From assembly GCA_034440615.1 (NCBI GenBank), contig JAOTOM010004682.1, positions 277,501 through 341,500 of the forward strand: a DNA stretch of 64,000 nucleotides, in the 5' to 3' direction. Below, piece after piece: positions 32,441 to 42,934 of the stretch. Origin of the DNA: Ashinkailepas kermadecensis. Lineage: Eukaryota; Arthropoda; Thecostraca; Neolepadidae. The notes under the pieces were generated by a model. It was not told where the DNA came from. It did not search any database and saw nothing but the letters and a program-made list of their open reading frames with translations. The first letter of the stretch is position 1, and every line of letters begins with the position of its first letter. The translations under genes and the position numbers were made by a program.

Positions 32441-34190
32441 CAAACAACAGGACAGCCGAGAGACCGGGTAGGTGTATATGGGAGAGCGCTGCCCTCGACA
32501 GTCTGTGTCCTTTCGTGACGTGCACACCTGCTTCCAAAAATAAAGGTATTTCTCCTATTATTTTCCGTTTCTGTTTTAGGCAGGCTACCTGTAAACTCAA
32601 CTGACACGATTCAGCAGTGATTTTGTCATGTTGCCTTTAGTGCCATCTCATGTTTTCTATGCATAGCATGAGGATTGCAAAGGGTACATTTTTTATTTGC
32701 GCCTGAATGTGCTTTCCGCATGGTGTGGGCATCTTCCGTTTTTGGCACTCAGAGCTCGGAAGTGCCATTGATTGTCATGAGTTCATCTCGTGGCTCTGGT
32801 GTTATTAATGGTTAAATTGCAAGGTGGTGGCCAACCCGAACTCAATGAAGGATGTTCAGACCGCCAGCAGACAATAATTGCCAAACCTGTAAACTATGCC
32901 TATCCTATTCATCACTATGCAATCATCACCTCGTTTTGGCTTAATCTACCACTAAACTCGCAGCACTCCCACACGACAGCGTGGGACCATGCCTTTGTGC
33001 AAGTAATTCATGACAGAGGTGTGGTTGTGCGGGCGTGTCGGTTATGCATGGCCGCGCTCGGGTAGGCTTCCGCCACAGCCCATTCGCTCAGAATAGTGGT
33101 CGCTGATACTGGCCATGGGGCACATACAAGAGCCAACTGCGCCACGTTCGTCGCCAACGAGACGAGCTTCTCATCTGACACCTCAGGTGTCGTAAGACGC
33201 CAGTGTGGCTCATTGTCACAATGGCGCTCTTGTCCCCTTTGACGGCCAGTTTGTGTCCGTGAAGGCCAATGCGATACGTGTGGCGACGGAAGAACAGCGC
33301 CGGCGCCGTGCCGCTTGGGGGCGCCGCCATGTCACCTCTGTACCTCTGTAATGGCGGGACGACGCTCATCAGCACAGGCGCGGCTGTTGCTACACGGCCC
33401 GTGGTGGCACTCCGTGACACTGCAGATCCTCACTGGTGCTGGAGCCAGCCATGAGGCGAGCGAGCAGGCCAGGTACAGACACTGACAGGTGCGAGGCCAA
33501 CACGCTCGCCGGCCAAAACAGCTAGCTTGCACGCTCCGGACGGATCATGTCGATGTCGGACGTGACTGGCGTGGTAGCCAACGACGTGAAACTTGGCGGC
33601 AGGGGAGTTTACGAGGTGTGATTGGGTTCTGCCTGTGCAATTGGCACGTCCGCTCCCGGAGCTGGGCTGTGTCCGGCCACGTGTGCACCACTTCAATGCA
33701 TTTCGAACTCGACCGGCCATCTCTGGGAGAACTGCTCTGCACTGAATCTTCGGTCAAAGCTTCGGTCCTGTTATTTTCGTTCCTTCGATAACTTGTTCCG
33801 CGAAGGCTGTCGCCGCTTTGGGAGTGCTAGTGCTGGCTGTGATTTGCCCATCTCCTTCTCCGACAATCCTGTTGTCAGCTGATTTTCCTCGGTAGCACTC
33901 GAAACTCAGGGCAATGCCGACGACAAAAAGTGGTCTAACCAGGACAATGTCACCCGCGTTCAATTAACTTGTCGCTGGGCTCGAGGGACATCACGTCTTC
34001 GACAGCTCTATCGCAGTTCAACCGCACAATTGCCGTACTGAAATGTAGGGCTTTCCGGCGCTTCCTTGGTATTTGTTTCCTGGTTGTCAGAACGTGTTGT
34101 AGGATTGTCTGGCTTGTGCGTATGAAGAATACTATTGTTATCACGTGGTGCTGCCTCTGTGGTAGTTATCAACGTGCATTACGACCGAAG
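32441..34190. other. No supported gene; CpG-rich stretch 33000-33700
   Basis: Overlapping frames on both strands at 33088-33963 have no recognisable domain. The CpG-dense part could be an old gene or element, but I cannot name one. Confidence 0.4.
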
Positions 34191-34388
34191 ATGATGAGTG
34201 CTTGTGCTGTTGCAACATGCAACCACAATCCAAGAAAGGAGATAGTTTCAAGATTTATATTTCCTCGGAATGAGCATATCAACGCTGAATGGAAGCACAG
34301 ATGTGTAAGGAAGAACCGTGTGGGCTGGTAGTCTGGTCGAATATGTCAAAAGCACTTCACAAACAGTGATTTTGATGGCACATTGTGA
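34191..34388 (+). pseudogene. THAP-type zinc-finger relic with in-frame TAG
   Basis: The frame from ATG 34191 reads SACAVATCNHNPRKE, then SRFIFPRNEHINAEWKHRC, then after a TAG at 34329-34331 the same frame gives SGRICQKHFTNSDFDG and stops at 34388. This fits the THAP pattern: C-x4-C, an FP pair, an invariant W, then C-x2-H-F and a short F.. segment. THAP domains bind DNA and occur in P-element-type transposases and host regulators. The stop, or use of the GTAAGG at 34301 as a splice donor, leaves the product uncertain. There is no downstream transposase frame, so it may be a relic. Confidence 0.7.
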
Positions 34389-35466
34389 TGAAGTCACTTG
34401 GTCTCACGATTTGCGCTTCGGGTCTAACAAGATAGCATCGGCTTCACATGTAGTGCTCACATCGGCTTCACATGTAGTGTTCACATCGGCTTCACGTATA
34501 GGTGCACACGGATTTGTGTCGTGCTCCAGCACGCGTCCGTAGGAGAAACGCAGGTATCACCAAAAACAAACGTTAAGCGACACCCACAAAATGACAAGTT
34601 ATTCTGTTCACCGTTAGCACTGGGATTACGAACTGCTCCCGGTCGCCCGCAGCAGTCACACAATTGCACTCCCTCAACCACCGAAAATGGTGACGACTGG
34701 CGACGACCGCAGGCCAAGGCCGCCTACATGATCGCTCGCCTGCGCGCTGTATATAATGCTTTCCAGGGAGCTTGGACCATTGCATGGGCGTCTCTAGAAA
34801 ATTCCGTTCAAGCACATATAGTGGGACATATAGTCCCATATGACATAAGCACATATAGTCCCACGTATAGTGGGAAAAATCCAGCATGCAATGTTTACAC
34901 TGCCAAATTGTAGTCATGTTGTTGTCTTCTCTTCGATGTATTTACGCGTGTGTGAGAGCTATCGATCTTAAAAGGGCAAGCATTGTAATAGGACAATGAC
35001 CGCGGATAACCTTCACCAACATGGTCCATTGCTTCGATTTCAGTGGGAAATTTAGGTCGTACAATGCACTTTTTTAAAATATAATTAGGTCAATAAATTG
35101 CGAAATAACGCATAAAACAGCTGTGTCTAAATAGCTTTAGACTACATGGCATACTTTATCTTGACCTGGCCTCAGGTCATTTCACGAAGAGCAAGCAAAT
35201 TCGATAAGAAACTTCCGCTGATTCTGCATGCATACATGGGTACTAATGCGGTTAGAAGAACATACCAACATCTTCCAAAAATAATAAAGCTAGCCCAAAA
35301 TAGGCCACAATTGGCCGCGACCTGAAGTTACTCACTGGTTGGATATTGACACCCAGCGGGCGAAATATAGGTGAAGTGGAACCCAAGAATGGTCGCATGA
35401 ATTGCGTTGATTCTAGTAAGTAAACTTTGATTCAGTTGTGTAGTTGAATGCATGATATAATTATAC

Positions 35467-35467
<1 letters not shown>
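34389..35467. other. No gene seen
   Basis: Contains a 27-bp motif (CACATCGGCTTCACATGTAG) repeated three times at 34435-34505 and an inverted ATATAGTGGGAC/AGTCCCA.ATA pair at 34817-34872. Confidence 0.5.

Positions 35468-35531
<64 letters not shown>
35468..35531. repeat. (TA)n microsatellite
   Basis: An almost uninterrupted TA run of about 60 bp. It lies at the downstream end of the minus-strand Penelope-like remnant (35558-37744). Penelope-like elements often insert in such runs. Confidence 0.95.
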
Positions 35532-35534
<3 letters not shown>

Positions 35535-35557
35535 ATACATATATATACATATTAAAT

Positions 35558-35602
35558 CTGCATACAGTTTCAGTACGACATCGTACCTTCTTCAGTGCTA
35601 CA
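35558..35602 (-). ncRNA. Hammerhead-like ribozyme motif of a Penelope-like element
   Basis: On the minus strand: CTGAAGA (matches the core CUGANGA), a stem GTACGA-TG-TCGTAC, then GAAAC, one base, and GTA as cleavage triplet, with GCA/TGC as a short stem I. Penelope-like elements are known to carry minimal hammerhead motifs of this kind in their terminal repeats. Self-cleavage is inferred from the core, not shown. Confidence 0.5.
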
Positions 35603-35798
35603 TTGCGCCATGTCTTCGCCACATTCGACAATAAAAACCATTCATGCTGAGATGAAAATCAAGTGTCAAACGAAGCTGTCTAGGACACCTCCGATTATGC
35701 ACAACTAAGTAGCAACGCATCGGATAATCTAACAGGCGAACCCAAAATGAAACCCTCACATGCCAACACGCGTGTTAGAAAATGTAACGGAGCATACG

Positions 35799-36012
35799 GT
35801 GTTCAAGCGAAAATTTACAGCATAACAGATGCCAGATTACCGAAGCGGTCGCGACAAGTCGTCACCGTCATGTACAACATCATACACCATAACACATACT
35901 AAATCCTTCTTTTCTCCGATTAAGTCCCCCTACTTTCGACTCGTTTCCCAATATGCTGATCCATCTGTTTTCTCGTCGCCGTCTATAAAACACAGTTTCC
36001 TTCCAAACACTA
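35799..36012 (+). repeat. Left arm of inverted repeat around GIY-YIG remnant
   Basis: Pairs with 36309-36396 plus 37618-37744 on the other strand. Landmarks: AGATTACCGAAGCGGTCGCG, CAAGTCGTCACCGTCATGTA, CTACTTTCGACTCGTTTCC, CATCTGTTTTCTCGTCGCCG and TTTCCTTCCAAACACT. Confidence 0.85.
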
Positions 36013-36069
36013 ACACAAACACTCCAAACACTCCAAAAGCTCAACTATCGATATCATGGTCCGATTCGT

Positions 36070-36261
36070 TCAAAAATGTATCACTGGAAGTTCTCTTCTT
36101 CCGCACTGAATGGACGGCAGGTGATTTTGGACCCTGGCGTACAATTTGGTTCCCGTTTCTCCCACGTAACAAACATCATCGCACTTCTTGCAGAATACAC
36201 CATACACTACATTAAAATATGTACAGCCTATAGAAGCACTACAGCCTATAAAACACTTCAA
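36070..36261 (-). pseudogene. GIY-YIG endonuclease remnant of a Penelope-like element
   Basis: A 63-codon minus-strand frame: VVYGVFCKKCDDVCYVGETG, then KLYARVQNHL. This has the GIY..YIG core as VYGV-x10-CYVGETG, the catalytic arginine (YAR) and the H of the NHL segment. It ends with LPVIHF where the family has a PVA.HF motif. The paired CxxC inside the YG..C..C.. loop is typical of Penelope-like enzymes. Frames break after IHF, and no RT part remains nearby. Confidence 0.8.
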
Positions 36262-36308
36262 CGGACCGAACCACGAAATCGAATATTTCCGCCTAGTTGG
36301 GCTAGAAA

Positions 36309-36396
36309 GTGTTTGGAAGGAAAATGTGCTTTATAGACGGCAACGGGAAAACAGATGGATGGGCATATTCGGAACTGAGTCGAAAGTAGGGTACTT
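36309..36396 (-). repeat. Right arm of inverted repeat, inner part
   Basis: Reverse complement of 35930-36012, ending at the sequence GTCGAAAGTAGGGTAC next to TTAA (36395-36398). The arm resumes at 37618 after TTAA-type insertions. Confidence 0.85.
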
Positions 36397-36398
36397 AA

Positions 36399-37099
36399 AA
36401 ACCCCCCCCCCCGCAGTCCGCGCATATTCGGGGGGCAGATGTCTGCCCCCTTAAGGTCTCGAGAACTATGCTAGGTAGCGACAAACGGAAAACTGCTTTG
36501 GATAGCTGGTGACAAGCTCTATCGAAAGTATTTCGGTCATTTTCTCGCTCAGGTCAATATTTAGGTCACTGGGTCATCATGTCAAATTCGACCAGATCGG
36601 GTGGGACCCTCAGATACTGGCACATATCTCAGGACCTGTAACAGATAGAAACAAACTGCAAATGCTATTCGACAGCCCTTGAAATGTGCTATCGACACAC
36701 GCTGTGAATTTAAGGTCAGGTCAACAGATGGGTACAAAAAAAATAACTTCAGGTAAGGATGGGGGAGGAGAAGGGGGGCACGAAATATATGCAATCGATA
36801 CTAATTGGCGACACAAGCACAATGACGGTAATTTCAGCCTTCTAGCTCAATGCATTGCGATATAGTGCGCATAAATTTAGTGATGAGATATGACATTGCG
36901 ATTAGCTTCCAACTACACGCCATAACGGTTGGAGGTCTGGATTTTTTTATATTATGAACCCAGGTACTTAACGAAAAAAACTGTGATATACATATTATAG
37001 ACTTTGTTTGATAAAAGTTTGAATTCATTTTTTATCATAGGCCAAAAATTTTGAGGATATGCGGAAAAGACCTAATGAGGTCCATAAATGGTTTGCGGG
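36399..37099 (-). mobile_element. Diverged M1-like TTAA element fragment
   Basis: TTAA at 36395-36398. Then come C-runs, CCGCGCATATTCGGGG and CCCCCTTAAGGTCTCGAG, which resemble the left end of M1 copy 1 (GCGCACTGGCGGGG and CCCCCTAAGATCTCGG). Inside are TCAGGTCAATATTTAGGTCA and AAGGTCAGGTCA. Its right end is not recognisable where the second TTAA element (37104-37613) begins. Confidence 0.5.
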
Positions 37100-37103
37100 T
37101 TAA

Positions 37104-37613
37104 AGGAAACTAACCACTTTGCCGAAATTCTGCAATCATACTAATTAGGGGTATTGGTACCTGAAAATGATGAATATGACATTGGTTTTGCGAAATATTA
37201 TGCCCATACTTAAAAAAACTGGATTTTGGAAAGTTTTTCTTTTTATCATAGGCCTCTAAAGGTTCGCCTTTAGGTTTAATTAAAGTTTAATTAATTTAAT
37301 TTAATTACATTTTTAATTAAATTTAGGTTAAATTTATTTAAAGCCTTTAGGTTTAATTAGGTTTAATTAGGTTTAATTAAATAAAAGGTTTAATTTCCAT
37401 TGAAATGCTGTTTGCCTCCATATGCCACCATATGAGGGAATTTTCACAACGCCCACCGAGTCTGTCCATGTCCCAAAACCGATGATAAAAGGCCTTATAA
37501 CTTCGGCTGGAAGATGTTTTGGACCGAACGGAGTATGAGGTAAGTGATTTCTCGACGTGGTCTTCAAAACTGCTATCTCAGTTAAAATCCCATTAAAAGG
37601 TGGTTAGTTTCCT
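37104..37613. mobile_element. Second TTAA-flanked MITE, family M2 (510 bp)
   Basis: TTAA at 37100-37103 and 37614-37617. Terminal inverted repeats are AGGAAACTAACCACTTT and, from the other end, AGGAAACTAACCACCTTTT (one mismatch in 17). The AT-rich interior has a TTTAATTAAA-type run at 37265-37385. There is no coding capacity. A piggyBac-type origin is inferred from TTAA. Confidence 0.88.
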
Positions 37614-37617
37614 TTAA

Positions 37618-37744
37618 TCGGAGAAAAGCAGGATTTAGGAGTTGATATGGTGTATGCTGTTGTACATGACGGTGACGACTTGTCGTGACCGCTTCGGTAA
37701 TCTGGCTTCTGTTATGTCGTAAATTTTTTCTTGAACATAGCGTT
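37618..37744 (-). repeat. Right arm of inverted repeat, outer part
   Basis: Reverse complement of 35799-35928: TCGGAGAAAAGCAGGATTTA, GTACATGACGGTGACGACTT, GTGACCGCTTCGGTAATCTG. Confidence 0.85.
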
Positions 37745-38122
37745 AGGCGTCAAGAGCGGACATAATACCGGTGGCGCCGCTCTGGTGGTGGGTTTGGGAA
37801 GGAACACCACCAGAGTGGCCTTGCTATGATTAATGCTATATTCTAGTTTCTAGAGGAGGTGCAAGTAATTACCAAAGCTCGAAGTGGAACAACATTGAAA
37901 CAAGCTCTCTTATGATGTGTAGTTCATTATATTATCCCATCACTTCAGCCTGTCACTTTGCCCTTAAAGTGAAATGGGAGCAATTGGACACTCAACATCT
38001 TGTAATACAAACGTATTATACATCTTCTGTGTGATGTGCTGGCAATTTCCAATGTTCTTAACTAAACGAAAATCGAACGTACTACATTTTATATCATCTT
38101 AAATAACTTTCTTGAAGGTTGA
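37745..38122. other. No gene seen
   Basis: An ACCACCAGAG/CTCTGGTGGT inverted pair (about 37780-37815) stands out. Otherwise unassigned. Confidence 0.5.
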
Positions 38123-38600
38123 ACCCTGTCACTTTTGCACTCAATTCCAGAATTTGTGTCCCAAGTTATTACATTTTATTCCTTTAAATTGTATATCAGA
38201 TGTTCTACATTACCGAATTAATTTCCAATGGCATTAAATAAACCAGCATAAAATCAGCTGCCTTCTGATGCCATGCTTCTGATGCCTTCTACTTATATAG
38301 ATATCTAACCCTGTCATTTTTGCACTCAATTTCAGGATTCGTGTCTCGAATTATCCCATTGCATTCCTTTAAATTGTATACCAGATGTTCTACTTTAGCG
38401 AATTCATTTACAATGGTCTCAAATAAAACGCCTTAAAATCAGCTGCCTTCTGATGATACACTCGACTACTTTTATAGATATATAACCCTGTCATTTTTGT
38501 ACTCAATTCCAGGATTTCTGTTTCGAATTATCATATTATATTCCTTTTATTTGTACATCAGATGTTCTACATTACCAAATTAATTTCCAATGGCCTCAAA
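38123..38600 (+). repeat. About 178-bp tandem repeat, three units
   Basis: AACCCTGTCA.TTTTGCACTC, ATTCCTTTAAATTGTATA, CAGATGTTCTAC and AAATCAGCTGCCTTCTGATG recur at about 38123, 38308 and 38483. Identity is about 80 percent by eye. Confidence 0.88.
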
Positions 38601-38621
38601 TAAACCGTTCGTCGCTATTTT

Positions 38622-38702
38622 CCCACAATGTTGGTCGCTATTCACAAGACCATGCCAAAAACACTCCCTATTTTGGCTTTAGCGTCACAATCGATCATCC
38701 TG
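38622..38702 (+). repeat. Repeat shared with 47145-47222
   Basis: CCACAATGTTGGTCGCTATT, AAAACACTCCCTATTTT and GTCACAATCGATCATC occur in the same order and orientation at both sites. Unassigned dispersed repeat. Confidence 0.8.
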
Positions 38703-40079
38703 GCCCCAGGGGTGATCCGTCATACAGTGACAGAGTACCTCGCGCATTGACCTGCCGGTTTATAGCCAGGTATCTTTCGCGTATGCAGATGGCCTCTAGT
38801 ATGTGAAGGCATGTGGGAGGGTCTATAATACCCACTTTTTTGCCCGATGGACGATCTCAGTAAATACGAAGTGAATGTCGATGAAAGTCGCAGTAATAGA
38901 TGTCTTTTAATTAATGTAGTGGTTTTGACCTACAACCGTTATGAATATATTCTTTAAACGTCTTTAAATCGCCCACAAATGGCGTTGAAACGCTGTAATC
39001 ACAACAATAGAAAATGCTCGATGGACGATCTCAGTAAATACTGCACCGATTTTCATGAAAATGGCTCTAGATTAAACTTTCACATCGATTTTGGGCCAAT
39101 TGAGTCACTTCCAGCAGATATAATTAGGTAGAAAGCCACGAAATGATGGATTTAAATTCGAGAATTTCCCGATGGACGATCTACGAAAGCAAGTTAAAGA
39201 ATTGCACCAAACACACACTAATTAATGTCTTTTCATTGTATTAGATCAGTTGGGGCAGTTAAGATAAAAATTAAGATATTAAATATGAAATAGACTCTTA
39301 ACACGGAAGTCGGTACAACCGTGAACCAAGCTTTCAGTCATCCTACAAATCTTTCACCCATCTCTAATTGAATTGTGTTGTAACCTTCTCTAATTGATTG
39401 AAGATTATGCAGCACTGCACTGAGCATTGTTAATACTATTGTCAAAATAACCTTCGACCTTTTACTAATTATAACTGAAAGATAAATTAGGCAAAAATGA
39501 ACTGTATATTTCGACGTCGTGTGTTTTTCAACAGTGACAGTCTGAGGGTGAGAAGACAAGTACTAAATGACGTGGAGCGTGTCACAGCATGCACTCTATA
39601 AATTGACGATCTCCCTGCCAGTGTAATCCGATTGACATGACCTGATTTTAATACATAATATGTTAATATATAAATACGCTTTATGTGCTAGACATAGGTA
39701 CTACATAAAGAAACAGAAAACATTTGTCACATCATATACCTACTCACTCCACTGCGCTGAATAATACCCATCGGCTACGACAAACGCGATCTTAACGTGT
39801 AGCTATGTGTTTTGATGTGCTCTGTAGCCTGTGTTTCTGGTGTCTGTACATCGGTGTTTGGTGCTAACGGTGTAGTGCGGTATTGGGCCGGTGGCAACAG
39901 AGTCCAAGAGGATGTCTGGGTGTTAAGTGTTGGTCTACGATTTCTAATTTCCAGTGATTGAACTATTTTTAGCTCCGCAACGTCTTTACATGTGCTTAAA
40001 TTTTATCCTGAAAGAAGCTGAGCCTATGGGTGTCTCCATGTGACTGTTTGGTGTGTTTGGTGTCCTATTTTTGGGTCTC
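38703..40079. other. No gene seen
   Basis: GATGGACGATCT occurs at about 38845, 39020 and 39171, suggesting a diverged tandem unit of about 160-175 bp between 38845 and 39190. The small minus-strand ORF 39338-39559 has no recognisable domain. Confidence 0.5.
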
Positions 40080-40083
40080 TTAA

Positions 40084-40625
40084 CACGCCACTGGAGGGGG
40101 CGAAATCCACCCCTCCGGTTTTTCCTGAGATTTTACCGGTCGATATACGCGATTTCCGGTGTACCTGCTTTAAAATGATTTTTGGGGCGTCTCTAAAGTC
40201 AAAAAATGTTATAGCACCAGACCACAAAAATGGCGATGCGCTTGGAATTGCATATTGATATGCTGTATAGTTTCATGTCATGTTGACTGGCTGTCGTTTG
40301 GTCTGTTCCAATATCCGTTGTTTTCATGTACTTCTCCCTTGTTGACGAAGCGTTTAGTATAACTGGCACAGGTTATGACATAGGTATACGTCTATCATCT
40401 GCATTTTATCATTAGTAATGTCCAAACATCATTGATGCCCATTTTTGAGTATTTAAACACAATCACAGCGATCCATAACGATGACAAGCCATGCCATGCA
40501 ACACCGGAAAATTGTGGCAATGTGACCTCATTTGTCCATCCACCCCGCGACATTTCGTTCCTCCAGCTTTTATAGGGGCCGAGATTTTAGGGGGGGAGGA
40601 ATCCGCCCCCCAGGCGTAATGCTCA
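40084..40625 (+). mobile_element. M1 MITE, copy 3, internally deleted
   Basis: TTAA at 40080-40083, then CACGCCACTGGAGGG and TTTTACCGGTCGATATACGC, as in copy 2. Later landmarks are also kept (GATGACAAGCCATGCCATGC, CTCCAGCTTTTATAGGG, AGGGGGGGAGGAATCCGCC). The GC-rich hairpin and most of the AGGTCA cluster are lost. The right end is degraded near 40620. Confidence 0.8.
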
Positions 40626-40676
40626 GGGCAGGACCTGGTGACGATGTCATATCCGTTGTTTTATAGCGTTCTCCCT

Positions 40677-42550
40677 TTACAACTGCCATGACAGTGTGGG
40701 TGCCTCTGTCCTCCGGACATGGGGAGAGCACAGGGCAGACCTGGTGACGATGTCACCGAGCGTTCTCCCACACTGCCATGCAACTCTCAAGGGCAAGCCC
40801 GATGTTTTTACGACGGAATTAACTCTTCTGGTTAGCGTGTCGTCTACGAAAGGTAAAGAAATGTAGGTTAGTCTATCATTTGTGTCTGATTGCACTAACT
40901 TCCTACCAGGGTTTGAGATACTTTGGGAACCGTGTTTAGACTGTACTTGAAATTTAGTGCGTTGAATCAGTCTATGTGGATAGCCATTGTCTAGAAAGAG
41001 GCGCTCTATTTTAGCCATTCCCATTTCCCGTCCAGTTCGAGTTGATCCTAGTCGATAAGCCCTAAGCATTTGTGAGCACAAAACAGATCTTTTCGTCTCT
41101 ATTGGGTGAGCCGACGAATAAGGGAGAATGATATTTGTACCATCGGTTTAACGTCTAATTCTGTGTTGAAGTACCCTGTGCTTTGCATTGTCAGTAGGGT
41201 ATCCAAGAAAGGTATTTGCCCAGAAGGCGACTGATCGGTTCTTTAACAGCTAAATTTCAAGGATGGATGGAAACTGTTAATGCGTTTGAGAAACCCGTCC
41301 AAAGCCTGCGATCCAAATGTAAAAATGCCAATGATATCGTCGATGTACCTCATGTACGTCACCGGTTGTTGGTCTGGAGAGCACAGAAGTAGTGATTCTA
41401 CTGCGTCCATAAAAATGATGGCAATGGGTGAGGCAATCCGACTACCCATTGCAATCCCATGCGACTGTTTGAAGAAGCGTTCACCAAATCGCACAAAGTT
41501 ATTTTTCAGACAGTGTTCGAGTAGCTTCTGGACGTCGTGTACCGTAAGACCAAACAAATTTATCCTATCTACATGTTTCCGGATCATGTCTACTGTTGAT
41601 GCTATGGCCTCATCAATGGTATGTTACCGTAAAGGTTGGCTACATCTACCGTAAAGGCAATGGTTCCCTTGGCATGCCATATGGAAATTGCTGATGCAAC
41701 CGGCTTAGGTAATCATACGTGTTGTTCAAATGAGCTGGAACAAAGACTAGAAGCTGGTTTATGATCCGTTCCAGAACCCAGGACAATTTATCCAGTGGGT
41801 TCCCACAAGCTGAAACTATAGGGCGGAGGGGAATGTCAGCCTTATGACTTTTGGGTAGGCCGTAAAACTCGGCTGTACGAGAGCAGGATGGTTTGATGGC
41901 GCGAATAGTCTTTTCGGGAAGTTTGTCTTTCATAGTTTGGCTTATGATGACTTTAGTAGCAGCTTCTAGCTTGCGTGTCGGATTTTTCCTATTGGGTCAT
42001 ACTCACGTAAAATGTCTTCTGCCTTTTTGACATAACTATTATTTTTCATCAGGACGAAACCTTTACATTTATCAGATTTTTTCACCACGACGCTGTCGTC
42101 ATACACTAAATATCGTAGGCTCAGACGCTCCTCTTTCGTGTGATTTGGGGCTTCATTAGTGTGATAGCTCTTGAACAGATTCATTACCTTCTGTTTGAGC
42201 TACTTAAGGGCATTTTCTGTACCAGAAGTCGACATCGGTGCTATGCGTAAATCCGTGTCCCTAAAACGAGGGTTCAAGGTCAATCTAAGATTTGTATCTG
42301 TGTGATCTTCGCCGTTAGAAAGTTGTGTGCCGGTGCAATTGTTGCTACTGGACTGCTGTTGTGGGTCTTGGCCGGTGTGTGATGGCGAGTGTTCAGTCAT
42401 TTGTGCCTGTGAGGGAATGGTGTTAGTGGGGTTATTAGTCACTCTGGTTTTGTGGATGTGTAGTGACCAGCGTAGAGCAAAAGCAGCTCTTTCGAGATCT
42501 ACTTCAACTCGTTGAATAACGAGTGAGTGGTTTACATTGACAGTGTACAC
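40677..42550 (-). pseudogene. Penelope-like reverse transcriptase (PLE-B)
   Basis: A minus-strand series of frames. N-terminal part: VEVDLERAAFALRW (42550-42200), then VVVKKSDKCKGFVLMKN (42184-41966). RT core: FYGLPKSHK and PLRPIVSACGNPLDKLSWVL (41933-41646), then KQSHGIAMGSRIASPIAIIF and the catalytic YMRYIDDIIGIF (41587-41243). C-terminal part: PFVDDTLTRRVNSVVKTSG and GDIVTRSALCSP (41081-40677). These are the ordered motifs of Penelope-like RT, which is related to telomerase RT. Frames break several times, and a short duplication interrupts at about 41620-41660. The GIY-YIG domain is missing at the 3' side, where M1 copy 3 and a partial repeat of the C-terminal codons lie. Confidence 0.88.
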
Positions 42551-42934
42551 ACTGATACTTGGTATGATGCGGTCGATTTATTTGGAGACGTTGAGAACTC
42601 TTTTTCACATCAATCCTCTGTAGGTGACTACTCGCTGGATATTTGGTACGATGCTTTGAATTTTGATTCAGCATATCCACCACAGCGCGCTGAGCTAACC
42701 TCTGAGACGCATGTAGATCCAAATACACATAACAACGACACAATAGAAAAGGAGCATATACAAGTTGATAAGCTGCTGAATTTAGCAGACAAATGTCTAC
42801 CACATAGCCTAAGACTCCTACTGAGTAAAGGTCCTACTTTTGTCCTTTCACGTAAAATCAATCGTTACGTGTTGGACGTGTTGGATTACGTGTTATCCTT
42901 TGGAACTTGGTATTATCGCTCAAGATTACGCTGA
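42527..42934 (+). pseudogene. Penelope-like N-terminal fragment, opposite strand (PLE-C)
   Basis: A + strand frame of 135 codons. Its C-terminal third, LLSKGPTFVLSRKINRYVLD, matches the conserved LSKG.KF.P segment that precedes the RT in Penelope-like proteins. The rest is an acidic, unalignable N-terminal region. It lies between PLE-A and PLE-B, both on the minus strand, so a third copy in reverse orientation is present. Confidence 0.6.

Noticed and set aside
31619..32607. Frames on both strands through the 52-bp and 72-bp arrays
   Set aside because: Open on both strands because of repeat composition; no domain.
33088..33963. Host gene in the CpG-rich stretch
   Set aside because: Frames on both strands are of similar length with no recognisable domain, start context or splice pattern that favours one.
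35468..35650. ORF of 60 codons starting MYIYIYIY
   Set aside because: Translation of the (TA)n run.
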